DNA of 64,000 bases. Origin: an uncultured Flavobacteriales bacterium. Lineage in GTDB: Bacteria > Bacteroidota > Bacteroidia > Flavobacteriales_D > Sanyastnellaceae. The notes below the pieces were generated by a model that worked only from the letters and a program-made list of their open reading frames with translations, was not told the origin of the DNA and made no database searches. Shown piece by piece: positions 8,812 through 20,400 of the stretch; position 1 is the stretch's first letter; every line of letters begins with the position of its first letter. The translations under genes and the position numbers were made by a program. The stretch is taken from positions 1-64,000 of the forward strand of contig CAJQJX010000066.1 of NCBI GenBank assembly GCA_905478795.1, read 5' to 3'.

Positions 8812-9112
8812 ATTCAACCCGGATTACTTTAAATCCATCTTCGGTGATGACAACGAAGACTGGCGTGATTTCATTGAAGTCAATCTGAACACGTATCGCG
8901 ATGGCTGCGACAAGATCAAGGCTTCCATTGAAAGTGGAGACATGGATCAAATCAAAGAGGTCAGGCATGCCCTCAGCCCCACCCTTCAACAGTGGAATGC
9001 CCTGACCTTGGAACGGGGTCTCATGGCATTGGACAGCGAGAACATTCACACCCATTGGCCCCCACTCGCCGCTGAATTCGAGGCCATTTTTGAAGCCCTC
9101 ATGGCGCTATAA
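8789..9112 (+). CDS. Histidine phosphotransfer (Hpt) domain protein
   Basis: A 107-aa all-helical, acidic protein overlapping the end of the hybrid kinase gene by 23 bp. The segment VRHALSPTLQQW, with His60, aligns with the Hpt core motif (typically H-A-L-K-G/S), and the length suits a single four-helix Hpt domain. It is expected to take the phosphoryl group from the receiver domain of the kinase encoded just upstream and hand it to a response regulator not present in this window. The SPT after the histidine region replaces the more usual KGS/KSS, so the match is somewhat divergent. A strong terminator follows directly. Confidence 0.7.
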   Translation: MSASTKTEFNPDYFKSIFGDDNEDWRDFIEVNLNTYRDGCDKIKASIESGDMDQIKEVRHALSPTLQQWNALTLERGLMALDSENIHTHWPPLAAEFEAIFEALMAL

Positions 9113-9114
9113 AA

Positions 9115-9136
9115 AAAAGGCCCCGAAGGGCCTTTT
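9115..9136. terminator. Bidirectional rho-independent terminator
   Basis: AAAAGGCCC - loop CGAA - GGGCCTTTT forms a perfect 9-bp stem with A- and T-runs on the two sides. It sits directly after the Hpt stop codon and before the convergent icd gene, so it can serve both strands. Confidence 0.9.
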
Positions 9137-9181
9137 AATACTCATTCCTGAGTCAATCTTTCAGGTGGCACACCGTGTGAC

Positions 9182-10411
9182 TTAGGCCATGCGGGCCTTG
9201 AGGTCACCGTCAATGGCGTCCAAAAACTCTTCCGTCGTGAGCCAGTGTGCTTCCGTCATATCCTTTCCGTGAATCAACAACGCGAGGTCCTTGGTCATGC
9301 GACCACTTTCCACAACGTCAATGCACACCTGCTCCAAAGTTTGGGCAAACGTGCGAAGCGCGTCGTTTCCATCGAGCTTGCCGCGGAAGTCAAGGCCTCG
9401 TGTCCAAGCGAAGATGCTCGCAATGGGGTTGGTGGACGTCTTCTTGCCTTGCTGATGCTGGCGATAGTGACGGGTCACAGTTCCGTGAGCGGCCTCGGCC
9501 TCCATGGTCTTGCCGTCGGGCGTCACAAGGGTAGACGTCATCAGGCCGAGTGATCCGAAGCCCTGGGCCACGGTGTCGGACTGCACGTCACCATCATAGT
9601 TCTTGCAAGCCCAAACGAATCCTCCGTTCCACTTCATGGCCGCGGCGACCATGTCGTCGATCAAGCGGTGCTCATAAGTGATGCCCGCCGCCTCGAAGCG
9701 GTCCTTAAACTCGTTGTCGAACACTTCTTGGAAGATGTCCTTGAAGCGACCGTCGTAGGCCTTGAGGATGGTATTCTTTGTAGACAGGTACAAGGGCCAA
9801 GTTTTGGCGAGCGCCTGGTTCATACAGCTCCGCGCAAAACCGTAGATGCTTTCATCGGTGTTGTACATGCTCATGGCCACACCGCCATCACCTTCAAAAT
9901 TGTACACCTCCCATTCAGTAGGCTCCCCCCCACCTTCAGGGATAAAAGTCATGGTCAGTTTACCCTTGCCCTTAATGACAGTGTCTGTCGCCTTGTACTG
10001 ATCACCGAAGGCATGACGGCCAATGCAAATCGGCTGTGTCCAACCCGGCACCAATCGCGGAACATTCTTCATGATGATGGGCTCGCGGAACACCGTTCCT
10101 CCGATGATGTTACGGAGCGTACCATTCGGGCTGCGCCACATCTTTTTGAGGTCGAACTCCTCCACACGCTGCTCATCAGGCGTGATGGTCGCACACTTAA
10201 TGCCCACGCTGTGCTTCTTGATGGCCTCCGCCGCGTCAACTGTGATCTGGTCGTTGGTCTCGTCGCGCTTCTCGATACCGAGATCGTAATACAACAACTC
10301 AATGTCGAGGTAAGGAAGGATGAGGCGATCCTTGATGAATTGCCAGATGATGCGCGTCATCTCATCTCCATCGAGCTCAACGACGGGGTTATGGACCTTG
10401 ATCTTTTCCAT
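9182..10411 (-). CDS. icd: NADP-dependent isocitrate dehydrogenase (homodimeric, eukaryotic type)
   Basis: A 409-aa cytosolic TCA-cycle enzyme converting isocitrate plus NADP to 2-oxoglutarate, CO2 and NADPH. The length and sequence match the IDH1-like subfamily. Recognisable segments include [19 protein letters not shown] near the N-terminus, [44 protein letters not shown] and [20 protein letters not shown], which holds the coenzyme-binding loop. The start at 10411 is preferred to an in-frame upstream codon at 10489 because homologues begin with the MEKIKV-like segment and a promoter lies between the two. It is convergent with the signalling operon across a shared terminator. Confidence 0.96.
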   Translation of the reverse strand: MEKIKVHNPVVELDGDEMTRIIWQFIKDRLILPYLDIELLYYDLGIEKRDETNDQITVDAAEAIKKHSVGIKCATITPDEQRVEEFDLKKMWRSPNGTLRNIIGGTVFREPIIMKNVPRLVPGWTQPICIGRHAFGDQYKATDTVIKGKGKLTMTFIPEGGGEPTEWEVYNFEGDGGVAMSMYNTDESIYGFARSCMNQALAKTWPLYLSTKNTILKAYDGRFKDIFQEVFDNEFKDRFEAAGITYEHRLIDDMVAAAMKWNGGFVWACKNYDGDVQSDTVAQGFGSLGLMTSTLVTPDGKTMEAEAAHGTVTRHYRQHQQGKKTSTNPIASIFAWTRGLDFRGKLDGNDALRTFAQTLEQVCIDVVESGRMTKDLALLIHGKDMTEAHWLTTEEFLDAIDGDLKARMA

Positions 10412-10457
10412 GTTCGTTCTGTGTATTGAACCTCCCTGTGCATGGAAGGCTGGGGCG

Positions 10458-10490
10458 CGAAAGTACTGCCGACCTGAGGGGTCGTTCAAA
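10458..10490 (-). promoter_or_regulatory. Probable icd promoter (TTTG - 21 bp - TACTTTCG)
   Basis: On the minus strand, a -33-like TTTG (10487-10490) is separated by 21 bp from TACTTTCG (10458-10465), one mismatch from TAnnTTTG. Bacteroidota promoters use this pair at about 19-21 bp. It lies about 46 bp upstream of the icd ATG. Confidence 0.45.
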
Positions 10491-10509
10491 TCGTGTCAAA
10501 GGGACACGA
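10491..10509. promoter_or_regulatory. Perfect 7-bp inverted repeat between ndk and icd
   Basis: TCGTGTC - AAAGG - GACACGA. It lies 26 bp after the ndk stop and directly upstream of the -33 element of icd. It may be an ndk terminator hairpin lacking a T-tract, or an operator for icd; the sequence alone does not decide. Confidence 0.45.
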
Positions 10510-10534
10510 CATATGAGGTTCGGAAAACCGACAA

Positions 10535-10954
10535 TCAGGCGAGCTCCCGCTCGCTGAAGTAGAAGCTGCCCTCTATGGCCGCGTTCTCATCGCTGTCGCT
10601 GCCATGGACGGCGTTGGCGGCAATGCTCTCTGCGAAGTCCGCACGGATGGTGCCAGGGGCAGCCTCAGCTGGATTTGTCGCTCCAATGAGCGTCCGGAAA
10701 TCCGCAACCGCGTTGTCCTTCTCGAGAATGGCAGCCACAATGGGACCGCTGCTCATGTATTCGGTGAGCTCACCGTAGAAAGGGCGCTCGCTATGCACGG
10801 CGTAAAACGCTTGGGCATCGGCTAACGAAAGCTGGGTCCACTTCATCGCTTTTATGGTGAAGCCGTTTTCGATGATCCGGTCAATGATTTTGCCGGTGTG
10901 ACCTGCGCCGGTAGCATCCGGCTTGATCATGGTAAAGGTGCGGTTGGTGGCCAT
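10535..10954 (-). CDS. ndk: Nucleoside diphosphate kinase
   Basis: A 139-aa cytosolic enzyme transferring the gamma-phosphate from ATP to nucleoside diphosphates through a phosphohistidine. The N-terminal [10 protein letters not shown], the [13 protein letters not shown] segment, [17 protein letters not shown], and the active-site NAVHGSDS with His117 are all characteristic. The length is normal for bacterial Ndk. It is transcribed in the same direction as icd but separated from it by 123 bp with its own promoter-like and hairpin sequences, so the two are probably separate units. Confidence 0.97.
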   Translation of the reverse strand: MATNRTFTMIKPDATGAGHTGKIIDRIIENGFTIKAMKWTQLSLADAQAFYAVHSERPFYGELTEYMSSGPIVAAILEKDNAVADFRTLIGATNPAEAAPGTIRADFAESIAANAVHGSDSDENAAIEGSFYFSERELA

Positions 10955-10989
10955 GGTCCTCTCTTTTGTAGGTGTGCGATTTCGAGGAG

Positions 10990-10997
10990 CAAAAATA
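10990..10997 (-). promoter_or_regulatory. ndk -7 box (TATTTTTG)
   Basis: An exact match to TAnnTTTG on the minus strand, 35 bp before the ndk ATG, giving an expected leader of about 29 nt. No convincing -33 element was seen. Confidence 0.5.
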
Positions 10998-11418
10998 GGG
11001 GTTTAAACGAGGCATGCCACATGACTCGCGAAGACAGGCATTCGTCAACATCCAAGCTGCCTGGCACATTCACGCATCATCAGCCAACAATGAAATTGCA
11101 GATGCTCACCAAGACAACCATTTCAGCTTTGACCAGGACTGCACGACTCCATCTCAAAATCCAAATGATTCAGCCTAGGCTCCAAAAAGCAACAAGCAAA
11201 TCCCCCTCAATACAGGTTCAAATTCAGTGGGAGGCGAGATGAAACCAGCCGAGCCCAAAATTTATAATATCTCACCAAAATCACATGACACATATTCTGT
11301 AGGAAACGTCTTACAAAACGACACCTTCCTTCGGGGAGTCAATAAATATGGCCCTATCATCTTTAATCGTAGACGAACGAAAAGGTTTTACTTATACCAT
11401 TCAAGAAGGTTTAAAAAC

Positions 11419-11426
11419 TACTTTTA
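11419..11426 (+). promoter_or_regulatory. Weak -7-like box upstream of the giant gene
   Basis: TACTTTTA matches TAnnTTTG at 7 of 8 positions and lies 24 bp before the ATG at 11451. The surrounding AT-rich sequence makes a chance match likely. Confidence 0.25.
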
Positions 11427-11450
11427 GACAAGCCTTAACCAAAGCTCAAT

Positions 11451-14400
11451 ATGTTCAAGCTCACCCCTGCCGGAAGCATCCCGGTGTGTCCTAACGTGGG
11501 ACAGTCTATCGCAGGAATTCTCTTCCTTTTCCTCGCCTCTTTTCTTGCTCCATGCAATGCAAATGCCCAGACGATTAGCGGTGTCGATTTGTGTGATTCA
11601 GAAGGCGGCACATGGCAGCCAAACTTTCCCGGCCTTAGTTGGACTGGGTCGGTAGCCTACACCGTTAGCAACCCTCCCTATGGGTCTTCTACCGTTTCGA
11701 AGACAAACGGAAACTGGAATTCCAGTGCAAATTGGGCCTACACAGCCAGCAGCTACAAGAACAGTTCTACTGGTTTGTTTGGACATAGCGATCACATCCT
11801 CATTTCGGCTAGTCGCCCCTACAGCTACGTAACTTCATATAGCTGTGGGGCCTTTGGATGGGAGACATGTTATACGACGAACTACGCAACCTGGTACTCC
11901 TCTCGTTATGTATGGTTTGATCATGACGCCCCTGAAGTAGCTGCAATCAACGACGTATTGAATGAAGACAACAGCGCTACGTGGAGCGCAGCCCTGTATA
12001 ACTATGACTGCGCAAGCGCGCCAAGCATCTCTCTTTCTGGATGTCCTAACTGGATTACTGAAGGCAGTCATACGGGCAACCATGCCAAATTCAGCATCAA
12101 CCCACCGGCCAACTATAATGGCTCAGGCAATTGCTCATACACGGTGTCCTTTCCAGGACGGAGCCGCACCAAAACTCTGAACTACAACGTCCAGGCGGTG
12201 AATGACCCCCCAGTTGCTAACGCTCAAAGCGTTTCAACAAATGAGGACACCAATAAATCCATCACTTTAACCGGTTCTGACATTGAAGGGTCTGCTTTGA
12301 CCTACAGTATTGTTTCCAACCCATCACATGGAACCTTGTCCGGTTCAGGTAATCAACGCACTTATTCGCCCCATGCTAACTACCACGGTTCAGACAGCTT
12401 CACCTTTAGAGTAAACGATGGAGCTCTAAACTCAACCTCAAAAACTGTGTCCATCACAGTAAACAGCGTAAACGATGCACCTGAAGCATTCAGTCAGAAC
12501 GTGACAACTGATGAGGACGTTGTAAAAGAAATTCTGCTGGGCGCATCCGACGACAACAATAGCGATGCACAACTAACCCGATCAATAGTCTCACAGCCAA
12601 CAAATGGAACACTGGCATTGGTAGGAAACTCTGGCGTGAACTATACACCTCACCTTAATTGGTACGGTAGCGACTCATTCACTTACCGAGTGAATGATGG
12701 GCAATACAACTCTTCAACCAAAACCATCTCCATCACAGTAACGAGTGTTATGGATCCTTTCATCGCAGATTTCACTCTGAATGGTGGAAATGGAAACCCG
12801 CAAAACATCTCTATTTCTGAAAACGGAGGAACGGCTACCGCATTTTCCACCGAAATTCCCGAGGAAGGCATTTTTAATATTGAAATCATAGGGACAGACG
12901 GAGATGGCCTTGAAGGCTATTCAATCTCGGACGCGCCCAATCATGGTGCGCTAACCCTTGAAATGAAATCAGCTGGCGAGCTTTCTCCATTTGAAGAAAC
13001 CCTTACCCTATTGCCTAACAGCAGCCAATCCACAAACTTCTATGCTACGGGCAGCTTGGAAGAGGTCGCGCTCGCTTTGACTGAAGCTTCATCCTCTGGC
13101 GCTTCTCCTCAAGACCTGATTCTTGAAATCTGTTCTCCATTAAATAACTGCGTTGAATTTGGAAGTGGCAACGATGGTTTCGAACTGAATATCGAAGACG
13201 GATCATCCACTGACTCCCCAATGGATAGTAACGGTTCAATGCTAGCAATCGTTTCAACTTGTGACGATTGCACAGAAACCGTCGACCTCCCATTTACATT
13301 TGATTTTTACGGAAATCAATACGATGAGATTTCCGTCTCATCAAATGGAGTAGTATGGCTTGGGGCTAATTCCAACGCATGGTGTTGCCAAGGCGCAACG
13401 CTTCCATCCTTGGAGCATCCAAATCCATCCATACACGTTTTCCACACAGACCTCGACCCTGGTCAATCCGGTTCTATTACTTACAATATTGTGGGGTCAG
13501 CTCCAAACAGGCAGGTAGTTATTAGCTACAACGATGTCATGGAGTATGGCTCATATGACCCCTATGGCTACGATCCTTATGACCCCTACGGTTATGACCC
13601 CTACGGTTATGACCCCTACGGGACGGGAAATGCAGGGGTTTTCATCAACGCTCAACTCGTGCTCAATGAGACCGATGGAGTCATTCATATTTGGCACGAT
13701 GACATCAATTTAAACAGTCACTCTGCTACGGTTGGTCTCAACAATCCATCCTCTGGAGAGTCCTCCGTTGACCTGGGAAGTAATCAAGCCCAATCAATCT
13801 CTGCAACGGACTACCATTGGACTCCCCTTCTAGCAGATTGGCTTTCCGATTCAGGCGAAGGCCTGTACGAGTTTTTCTCTTCAGACTACATCGGCCTTTC
13901 TGGGGACGGAACATGGAATTTTACGTTGACCAACGTCAATCCCAATCAATCAGCGTCTTTTGATTTTGACCTCACGTTGATGGGGCTGAGCCAACCAGAC
14001 ATTGCCGTTGTGGAATATGTGAGTGATCTGAATCACGTCGGGGACGATGAATTCACCATTCAGGCCACAGATGTTCATGACAACACTGCAAACATGGTGT
14101 TTCCTGTCATGAAGTTTGGGGTAGATGATGGAGAAACACATTTCTTATCCCCCGCATCCACAAGCCTGACATTCCAAGAAGACATCGACTTCGATTTTGA
14201 GCTGACACTTTTTGATGCTGACGGACTCAGCAATCAGGGTGAATGGAATGCCTCGAGCTTAAGCAATGCCATCTTCGAAGATGCAGGAGGTATTTGCTCT
14301 GATTTTGAAGCCAATCTGGTCAATAACAACCTGGAGGTTTCATGCAAATGCTCGCCCCCAAGTCATTATTCTGAAGGGTATCACCCCGACTATCCAGAAC

Positions 14401-17400
14401 CATTCATTTTCCTTGTCACCATCTACGACGAGCAGGGTTTTGCGACGACGCAAGAATATGAAGTCACCCTGAGTCAAACTGCGGATGTAACATACATAGC
14501 ACTTGAGCAAGCTACTGGTGGCAATGTCACTTCAAGCAATACCCGAACGCTCTCATCGGGAACATCTGAACCCATAACCATTCAGGGAACGGAGGACACC
14601 CCCTTGAGCCTTGACTTTTTCTTTGATGATAATGACGGCTTGAGTTTACCTCCTTTCGAGAATCCTTCATCCACTGAAACTGATGCCCAAAGTGGAGACG
14701 CAACAACGTCCATTTCAAATGTTGTTCTCGGAGATAATATCATGACTTCGGGAAGCCACAACATCAAGACTGCCGTGCTAGATGTAGAGCCAAACCTGCA
14801 CAAGAACGGCAACATCGAAGTCTTACTCAGCTCGATGGACCGTTTTGGTGCAGAAGTCATTGTCCCGTTGACGATCACGCTCGATCAGGTCAATGACCCT
14901 GTTTTGGTTTCATTGGATTGCCCCGCCAATCCAGAAAATTCAACACAACAAGAATTGTCGGGAACAGCACCCGCAGCAACTGGCGTTTGGAATATTGAGC
15001 TCCAAGTCGAGGAAGATGTGCCCCTGCAATTCGCCCTGAGTGCGGTAGATGATGCTGACGGAATCGGGAACGCCCCACTTTCCATGCTAAACGGGGCAGG
15101 TGTTAGTGCCTCAAGCCCGCATGGAAGCTCACCAGCCTCATTCGCTATTTCTCAATCCTTGCAGGCGAACCAGGTCTACACTCCAGCCTTCGAATTCCCC
15201 ACAGAGGCTCAAATTGCCGCTGGTGAAAACCACGATTACTTGACCCTAGTATTGGAAGACGAAGATGGCAATAAGATCGAGGTGAACATTGACTTTATCG
15301 TCAGCCACAAAAATGACGGCGACGTCAGCTATACTGGGGAAAGTGCCATCGATTGGTATGAAGATGCCTTCGTGAAAAGGACAATACAGCTCATTGACCC
15401 AGACGGACTCCAGGCAAAGGACGTGCACATTACCAATGGTAGTCACGGAACAGCTGAGTTGGTGCGGAAAGATGTGTTGAACCCAACAACATTGGAAATA
15501 GACTACATCTACAGCCCTGACGCCGAATTCCACGGAATGGATAACATTTCCATTTCTGTGAAAGACGACCAAGGGTATGAAGGCAGCGAATTTGACATTT
15601 CTATTTCGGTGCAGTCACTAAATGACCCACTGACGCTTACTGCTGCTCTCCAAGACAAGTGTGACCAAAACGATTCAATCGTTACCGACGCAGATTGCGA
15701 CAGCGACGGGGGAGACATTGACCAAGATGGAATTTGCGACAATGAAGATGATTGCATAGACGTGAATTGTGACGGGCTGTGCGATTACAACTTTAGCTTG
15801 GCCAACATGCAAGCTTTGGAGGATGACTCACTCCTCGTCCAATTCACATTTGGCGATTCTCCGTCAGCTGAAGACGACAGTTACGCTGTCCAAATTTCGA
15901 CCTGTGGAGCACCTGATGTTCCTGAGGGATGGGAGCTGATCGCTTCTACAGACAGTGCTCTCTACCTGCAAAGCTTATCCACCTATGACAATTGGTATGC
16001 TGCCCGCACGGCTACTGAAGCCATATATGGCGGTCGTCTGGTCTCTATTTCAAATAGCACAGAGGCCAACCTTTTGAGCGCGGCATCCGGTTGGACTGGC
16101 GAGTTTAAATCCAAAGGATCAAATCAATGGCAAAGTGTATCGGGAAGCACTCCTTATTACAGTGAAAATGAGTCTTGTCCTGCTGATTCGGATTGCTTCG
16201 GATTTTTAGACAATGGGTCCAATGATATTGAATCCACTACAAACAACATCATCTCGGACAGAAAGGCCATTATGGAGTTGTCTTTCCTGATTTGCTCAAA
16301 GAATGGCAGAAACGAACTCGGAACTGCATCGAACAGCTGGAGATACATTCCAGACTTTAACTACTCTGGCTCAAACCGCTTCAGTATCGCCGTCGAAGAC
16401 CAAGAGGGATACGTAGAATTTAGGCACTTTGATGTAGAGGTTCAGAACACCGAAGATGCGACCATGTTCGGAGGAAACCTGGCCGTTGCAAGCGAGGAAG
16501 ACCTGTACTCTCGAGGCAACATCTACGCCCTTGATTTTGACGGCCTTCAAGAAAACGCATTCGAAGAGATTGCGGACCTGAAAGCGGTTTCTTTAGTTGC
16601 ACCAAATGCGGAAGATGATTCAGACGGCAACGTCCAAGTCATGGAGGAAACAACTTGGCTGACAAAAGGAGAACTGAATTATCTCGAAAACTTTGAGGAT
16701 CAAGATGACCCCAGCAATCATCGCGGGTTCTTCTACACAGAAGGAATGACCTTCTGGGCACCTCTAGACAATCACTTAACAGACACTATATCGAACAATG
16801 TAGTTGCAGAGACTTCCCCTCTTTGGTCTTCTGACCGTTTTGGAAACACTCACGCTGCATTGCGACTGAATGAGAGTACCCCGCTCATCATTATTCCCGG
16901 AGACCAATTATCCGTGGATGGTGACCCCCGTTCACTGTCCTTCTCATTCTGGTTTACCCTCGAATCTTCCCTCAACGACGGGCATACACTCTTCTCCAAC
17001 GCTGGAGAAAACGTAGCCGCAGATGAGGTCTTTGAAATCATCAAAGAAGATCAGCTTCTTGAAATTCATTCAGGAAGTGAAATCCATCAGCTGAAGGTGC
17101 ACGATCACAGTTGGAACCACATTGTGGTCACCTTTGACAAATTCGATAGCACCCTCACCGGCTTCATGAACGGGGAAAAAGAGTTTGAAGCCTTCAATAC
17201 CACTCCCCTCAAGCTCCCAACTTCTGATTTCGCCTTGGGCGGCAAGATCGACGGCAGCAGCACATGGGATGGCGTCATTGACGATATCGCCATTTGGAAC
17301 AGAGCCCTCACATTTGGTGAGGCTGCCTCCATGCACAAACAAGAAGGCGCGAGATACCTGCACACTCCGATCCTAGACGACTATGATCGTTCCAGTGTGA

Positions 17401-20400
17401 CCTTCTTGACCAATAACGAAAAGACCACGATCGACAGCCGTTTTGATGGACAAATGATCGAGCGCGAAATGAACGTTATTGCGATCAGTCATAATGCGGT
17501 TGCCGACTACGGATGTACGGACCCAGACGGCTTCAACTTTAGCACCCGCGCCATAGTTGATACTTCTAGTTTCTTAGGTTTCGCGCCAGCTGTAGACTCA
17601 GTCCGTTGCGAATTTGAGGGCCCAATGGGCAATAGAATCTGGACACCAGATGAAGACTTGTCCAAAATGACGGCGTCATTGGCCATTTTAGTAGACTCCG
17701 ATGACGATGGTGTCCTAGACGAAAACGAGATCTCGGGTTGCATGGATCCTACGGCCTGCAATTACAATCCACTTGCTACCGATGACTACCCTAACTACTC
17801 CTTCTTAGACTACCTCCATATTGGAGCTACAGACTCCACCCGCCTTTACATTTCTCGCAAGCCTGTTGAATGGGATGCTGCCATTGAAGACGCTGACTCT
17901 CTTGGCGGACATATCGCCACGATACACAGTATTGAAGAGGCCATGACCGTGGCCACTAGAACTGGATTTGCAGACACCATTGCACTGGCTCCAGCAGATA
18001 CTTTGTACATCAGCGGTTACAAGTTTATCACCATTGGCGAATTCGGTCCTAGCCGATACTACGTGTCCATGACGGACAGCTTGTCAATGTATGATTGGGA
18101 ACACTCCCCACAAGTGCGTTGGCCTCAACTTCAATCCAACCTGGTCGTCATTAACAGCAGCGAAGAGAATGACGCCCTCACCACGCTCTTAGACGACGCT
18201 GGCCTCGACCGCGCTTGGCTTGGACTGACGGATGATGACAAAATAGGAATCGGTGAAGGCAACTGGACTTTCCTGAGGGATTCATCTCTTTTAGGTTCAT
18301 ATACAAGTTGGGCAGAGGAACCCGTAGATACTGACCCCAACTTCTTGAGCAAAAAAGACATTCCAGACAACGAATACGATTACGCCCAACTCTGGACATT
18401 GGACCGTCCAGCCGAAGCCGGATTTGGAACACATACCACGGGGGTGAATCATCCCATTGCTTCAGGAGAGTGGGTCATGACCAACCGTGATGGATTCCGC
18501 TTCATCCATGATGATGACGGTTTTGATTTCATCTCTTCCAATGCGCATTTGGTCTTGGAGCTGCCCGCCACCTTCTGTACCCCAACCTTCAATTTCGCGG
18601 TCGCAGATAGCAATGGATACGATTTGACCCAAGCAGCCTGTCCTACAAAGGATGTGCCGCGCATCACCATGATTGAGATCCCAAGGGATGAATACAATGA
18701 CTGCAGGTATCCTGTAGAAGAATGCGAGCACTGTCTCTTTGAAAGAGACGAATTGGACCAGCTGCCCATTACATACATAGGCCGAACAGACAGCAGTAAG
18801 TATTACATCTCTACAGATGCAGTCTCGATGGAGTCCTTGCTCTCGGAAGAAGACTACGCATTTGGACAACTATCTGAGCACTTGGTCCGCATTGGCGGTC
18901 AGCAAGAAAACGATGAGATCGTTGAGCTCTTCAAAACCAGTGCAGCCAGCAGTGTAGAACATCTCTGGCTTGGTGTTTCGGACAACGCATCGGATTCAAC
19001 CTGGCGCGACTTGCGGGATGGCCAATTGGCTGTCTACACCAATTGGGATTCGGACGAAAACTTTGATGGTCGCAGTGACTCCTTGATCCAAGGACATCGC
19101 TATGGCCGCTATGATTACGCTCAAATGTGGCTCAACGGTGGTGACCGCCGTTGGCATGATGAAAATGGCAATGAAGTTGTCGCTGAGAACGAGCCCGCTC
19201 CCGGAGCATGGGTGGCAATGCCGAGTTATGGCGTGATTCAAAGCGGCGCCTTCCCTGCACATGTATTGTTCGAGTTCCCCCACGATGACTTCGAGGTCAT
19301 CGGAGGTTACGATACCAATACCAATGAAGTATGTGACCACGAAGAAGACTATGAGTGTCTAGATGTATTCTCAGATGTATCCTTGGAAGTCTCAGATGGC
19401 GAAATCGCCATGATGTTCAACGGACACAGCTCTTTTGATGCCAGTCGCGTTTACTTGATGGGCTGGGGAACTTATACCCTATTTGATGTGCCCGCAGAGA
19501 CGCCGGTGACCATCTTAGGAGATCACCCTGAATTCATTTCTGTAACAGGTGACTCAAGCACTGCTATTACAGGGAGCATTCCCGCTGAGTATGCAACTGG
19601 CGAAAATACCAGTGCACATTTCTTCCACGGCGATGTAGAAATCACCATCTCTGGAGAATTTGGAAACGCAAGTGTATTCAGTGTTTCCGAAGGAATGCTG
19701 CGGACACACCGCAAACTGCAGTCTCACCGCCCAAGCACCGAATATATCTGTGCAGGCATTTGCATTTCGGACGACAACTTCAACAACATCTGTGATGAGT
19801 TTGAAGGCTGCATGGATGAGAATGCGTGCAATTACAAGGCCACTGCGACCTATGATGACGGTTCCTGTGTGGATGCTTGGAATTGTACAGGTTGCCGAGA
19901 CGAAAGTGCGTGCAACTACAACATCAATGCAACCAAGGATGGATCTGCAGATCAGGTCTACATCGACCTCAATTATGAGTTCCTCCCCGAAGGTGCAGTT
20001 CCCGAATCGGGACAAATCCTATACACCCCTCCAGGTTTGGGGTCTGTAGGGATGCTCATTCCAGCATATTGTGTCTACAAAGACTCACTCTCAGAATGTG
20101 AATTCTGTAGTGGTGACGTAGACGGGTCTGGTGTCGTCCTCGGTGGAGACACCCTCATCGATGGCACTGTTTGGTGCATTCAAGAAATTGGATGTTCAGA
20201 CCCCAATGCATGCGACTTCAACGAAGCCGCAGAGCCCAATAACCCCTATGCCCAGAGCGACTGCTTGCTCTATCCAACATCCGGAACCTGCGAGTATTGT
20301 AATGGGGCTCAGGACGGCACTGGCTTTGTGATTTCTGGCGACGAGGACAATGATGGCGTCTGCGACGTTGTTGACGCTAACCGCCGGATTCCATTGACAT

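Larger units (their letters stand above)
10955..11450. other. 496-bp intergenic region upstream of the giant gene
   Basis: It separates the divergent ndk and giant genes. The left end holds an exact -7 box for ndk. The right end holds a weak -7-like TACTTTTA (11419-11426) 24 bp before the giant-gene ATG. Two short ORFs, 11227-11427 and 11348-11494 (the second overlaps the giant gene), read partly protein-like but match nothing recognised. No tRNA-like fold was found. Such a long gap may hold a regulated leader. Confidence 0.5.

Noticed and set aside
9668-10429. Plus-strand ORF of 253 codons opposite icd
   Set aside because: It is a shadow of the isocitrate dehydrogenase gene.
11227-11494. 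Two short ORFs (11227-11427 and 11348-11494) upstream of the giant gene, partly protein-like
   Set aside because: No recognisable family, no convincing start signal, mutual overlap, and the second runs into the giant-gene signal peptide. They are noted only in the intergenic entry.
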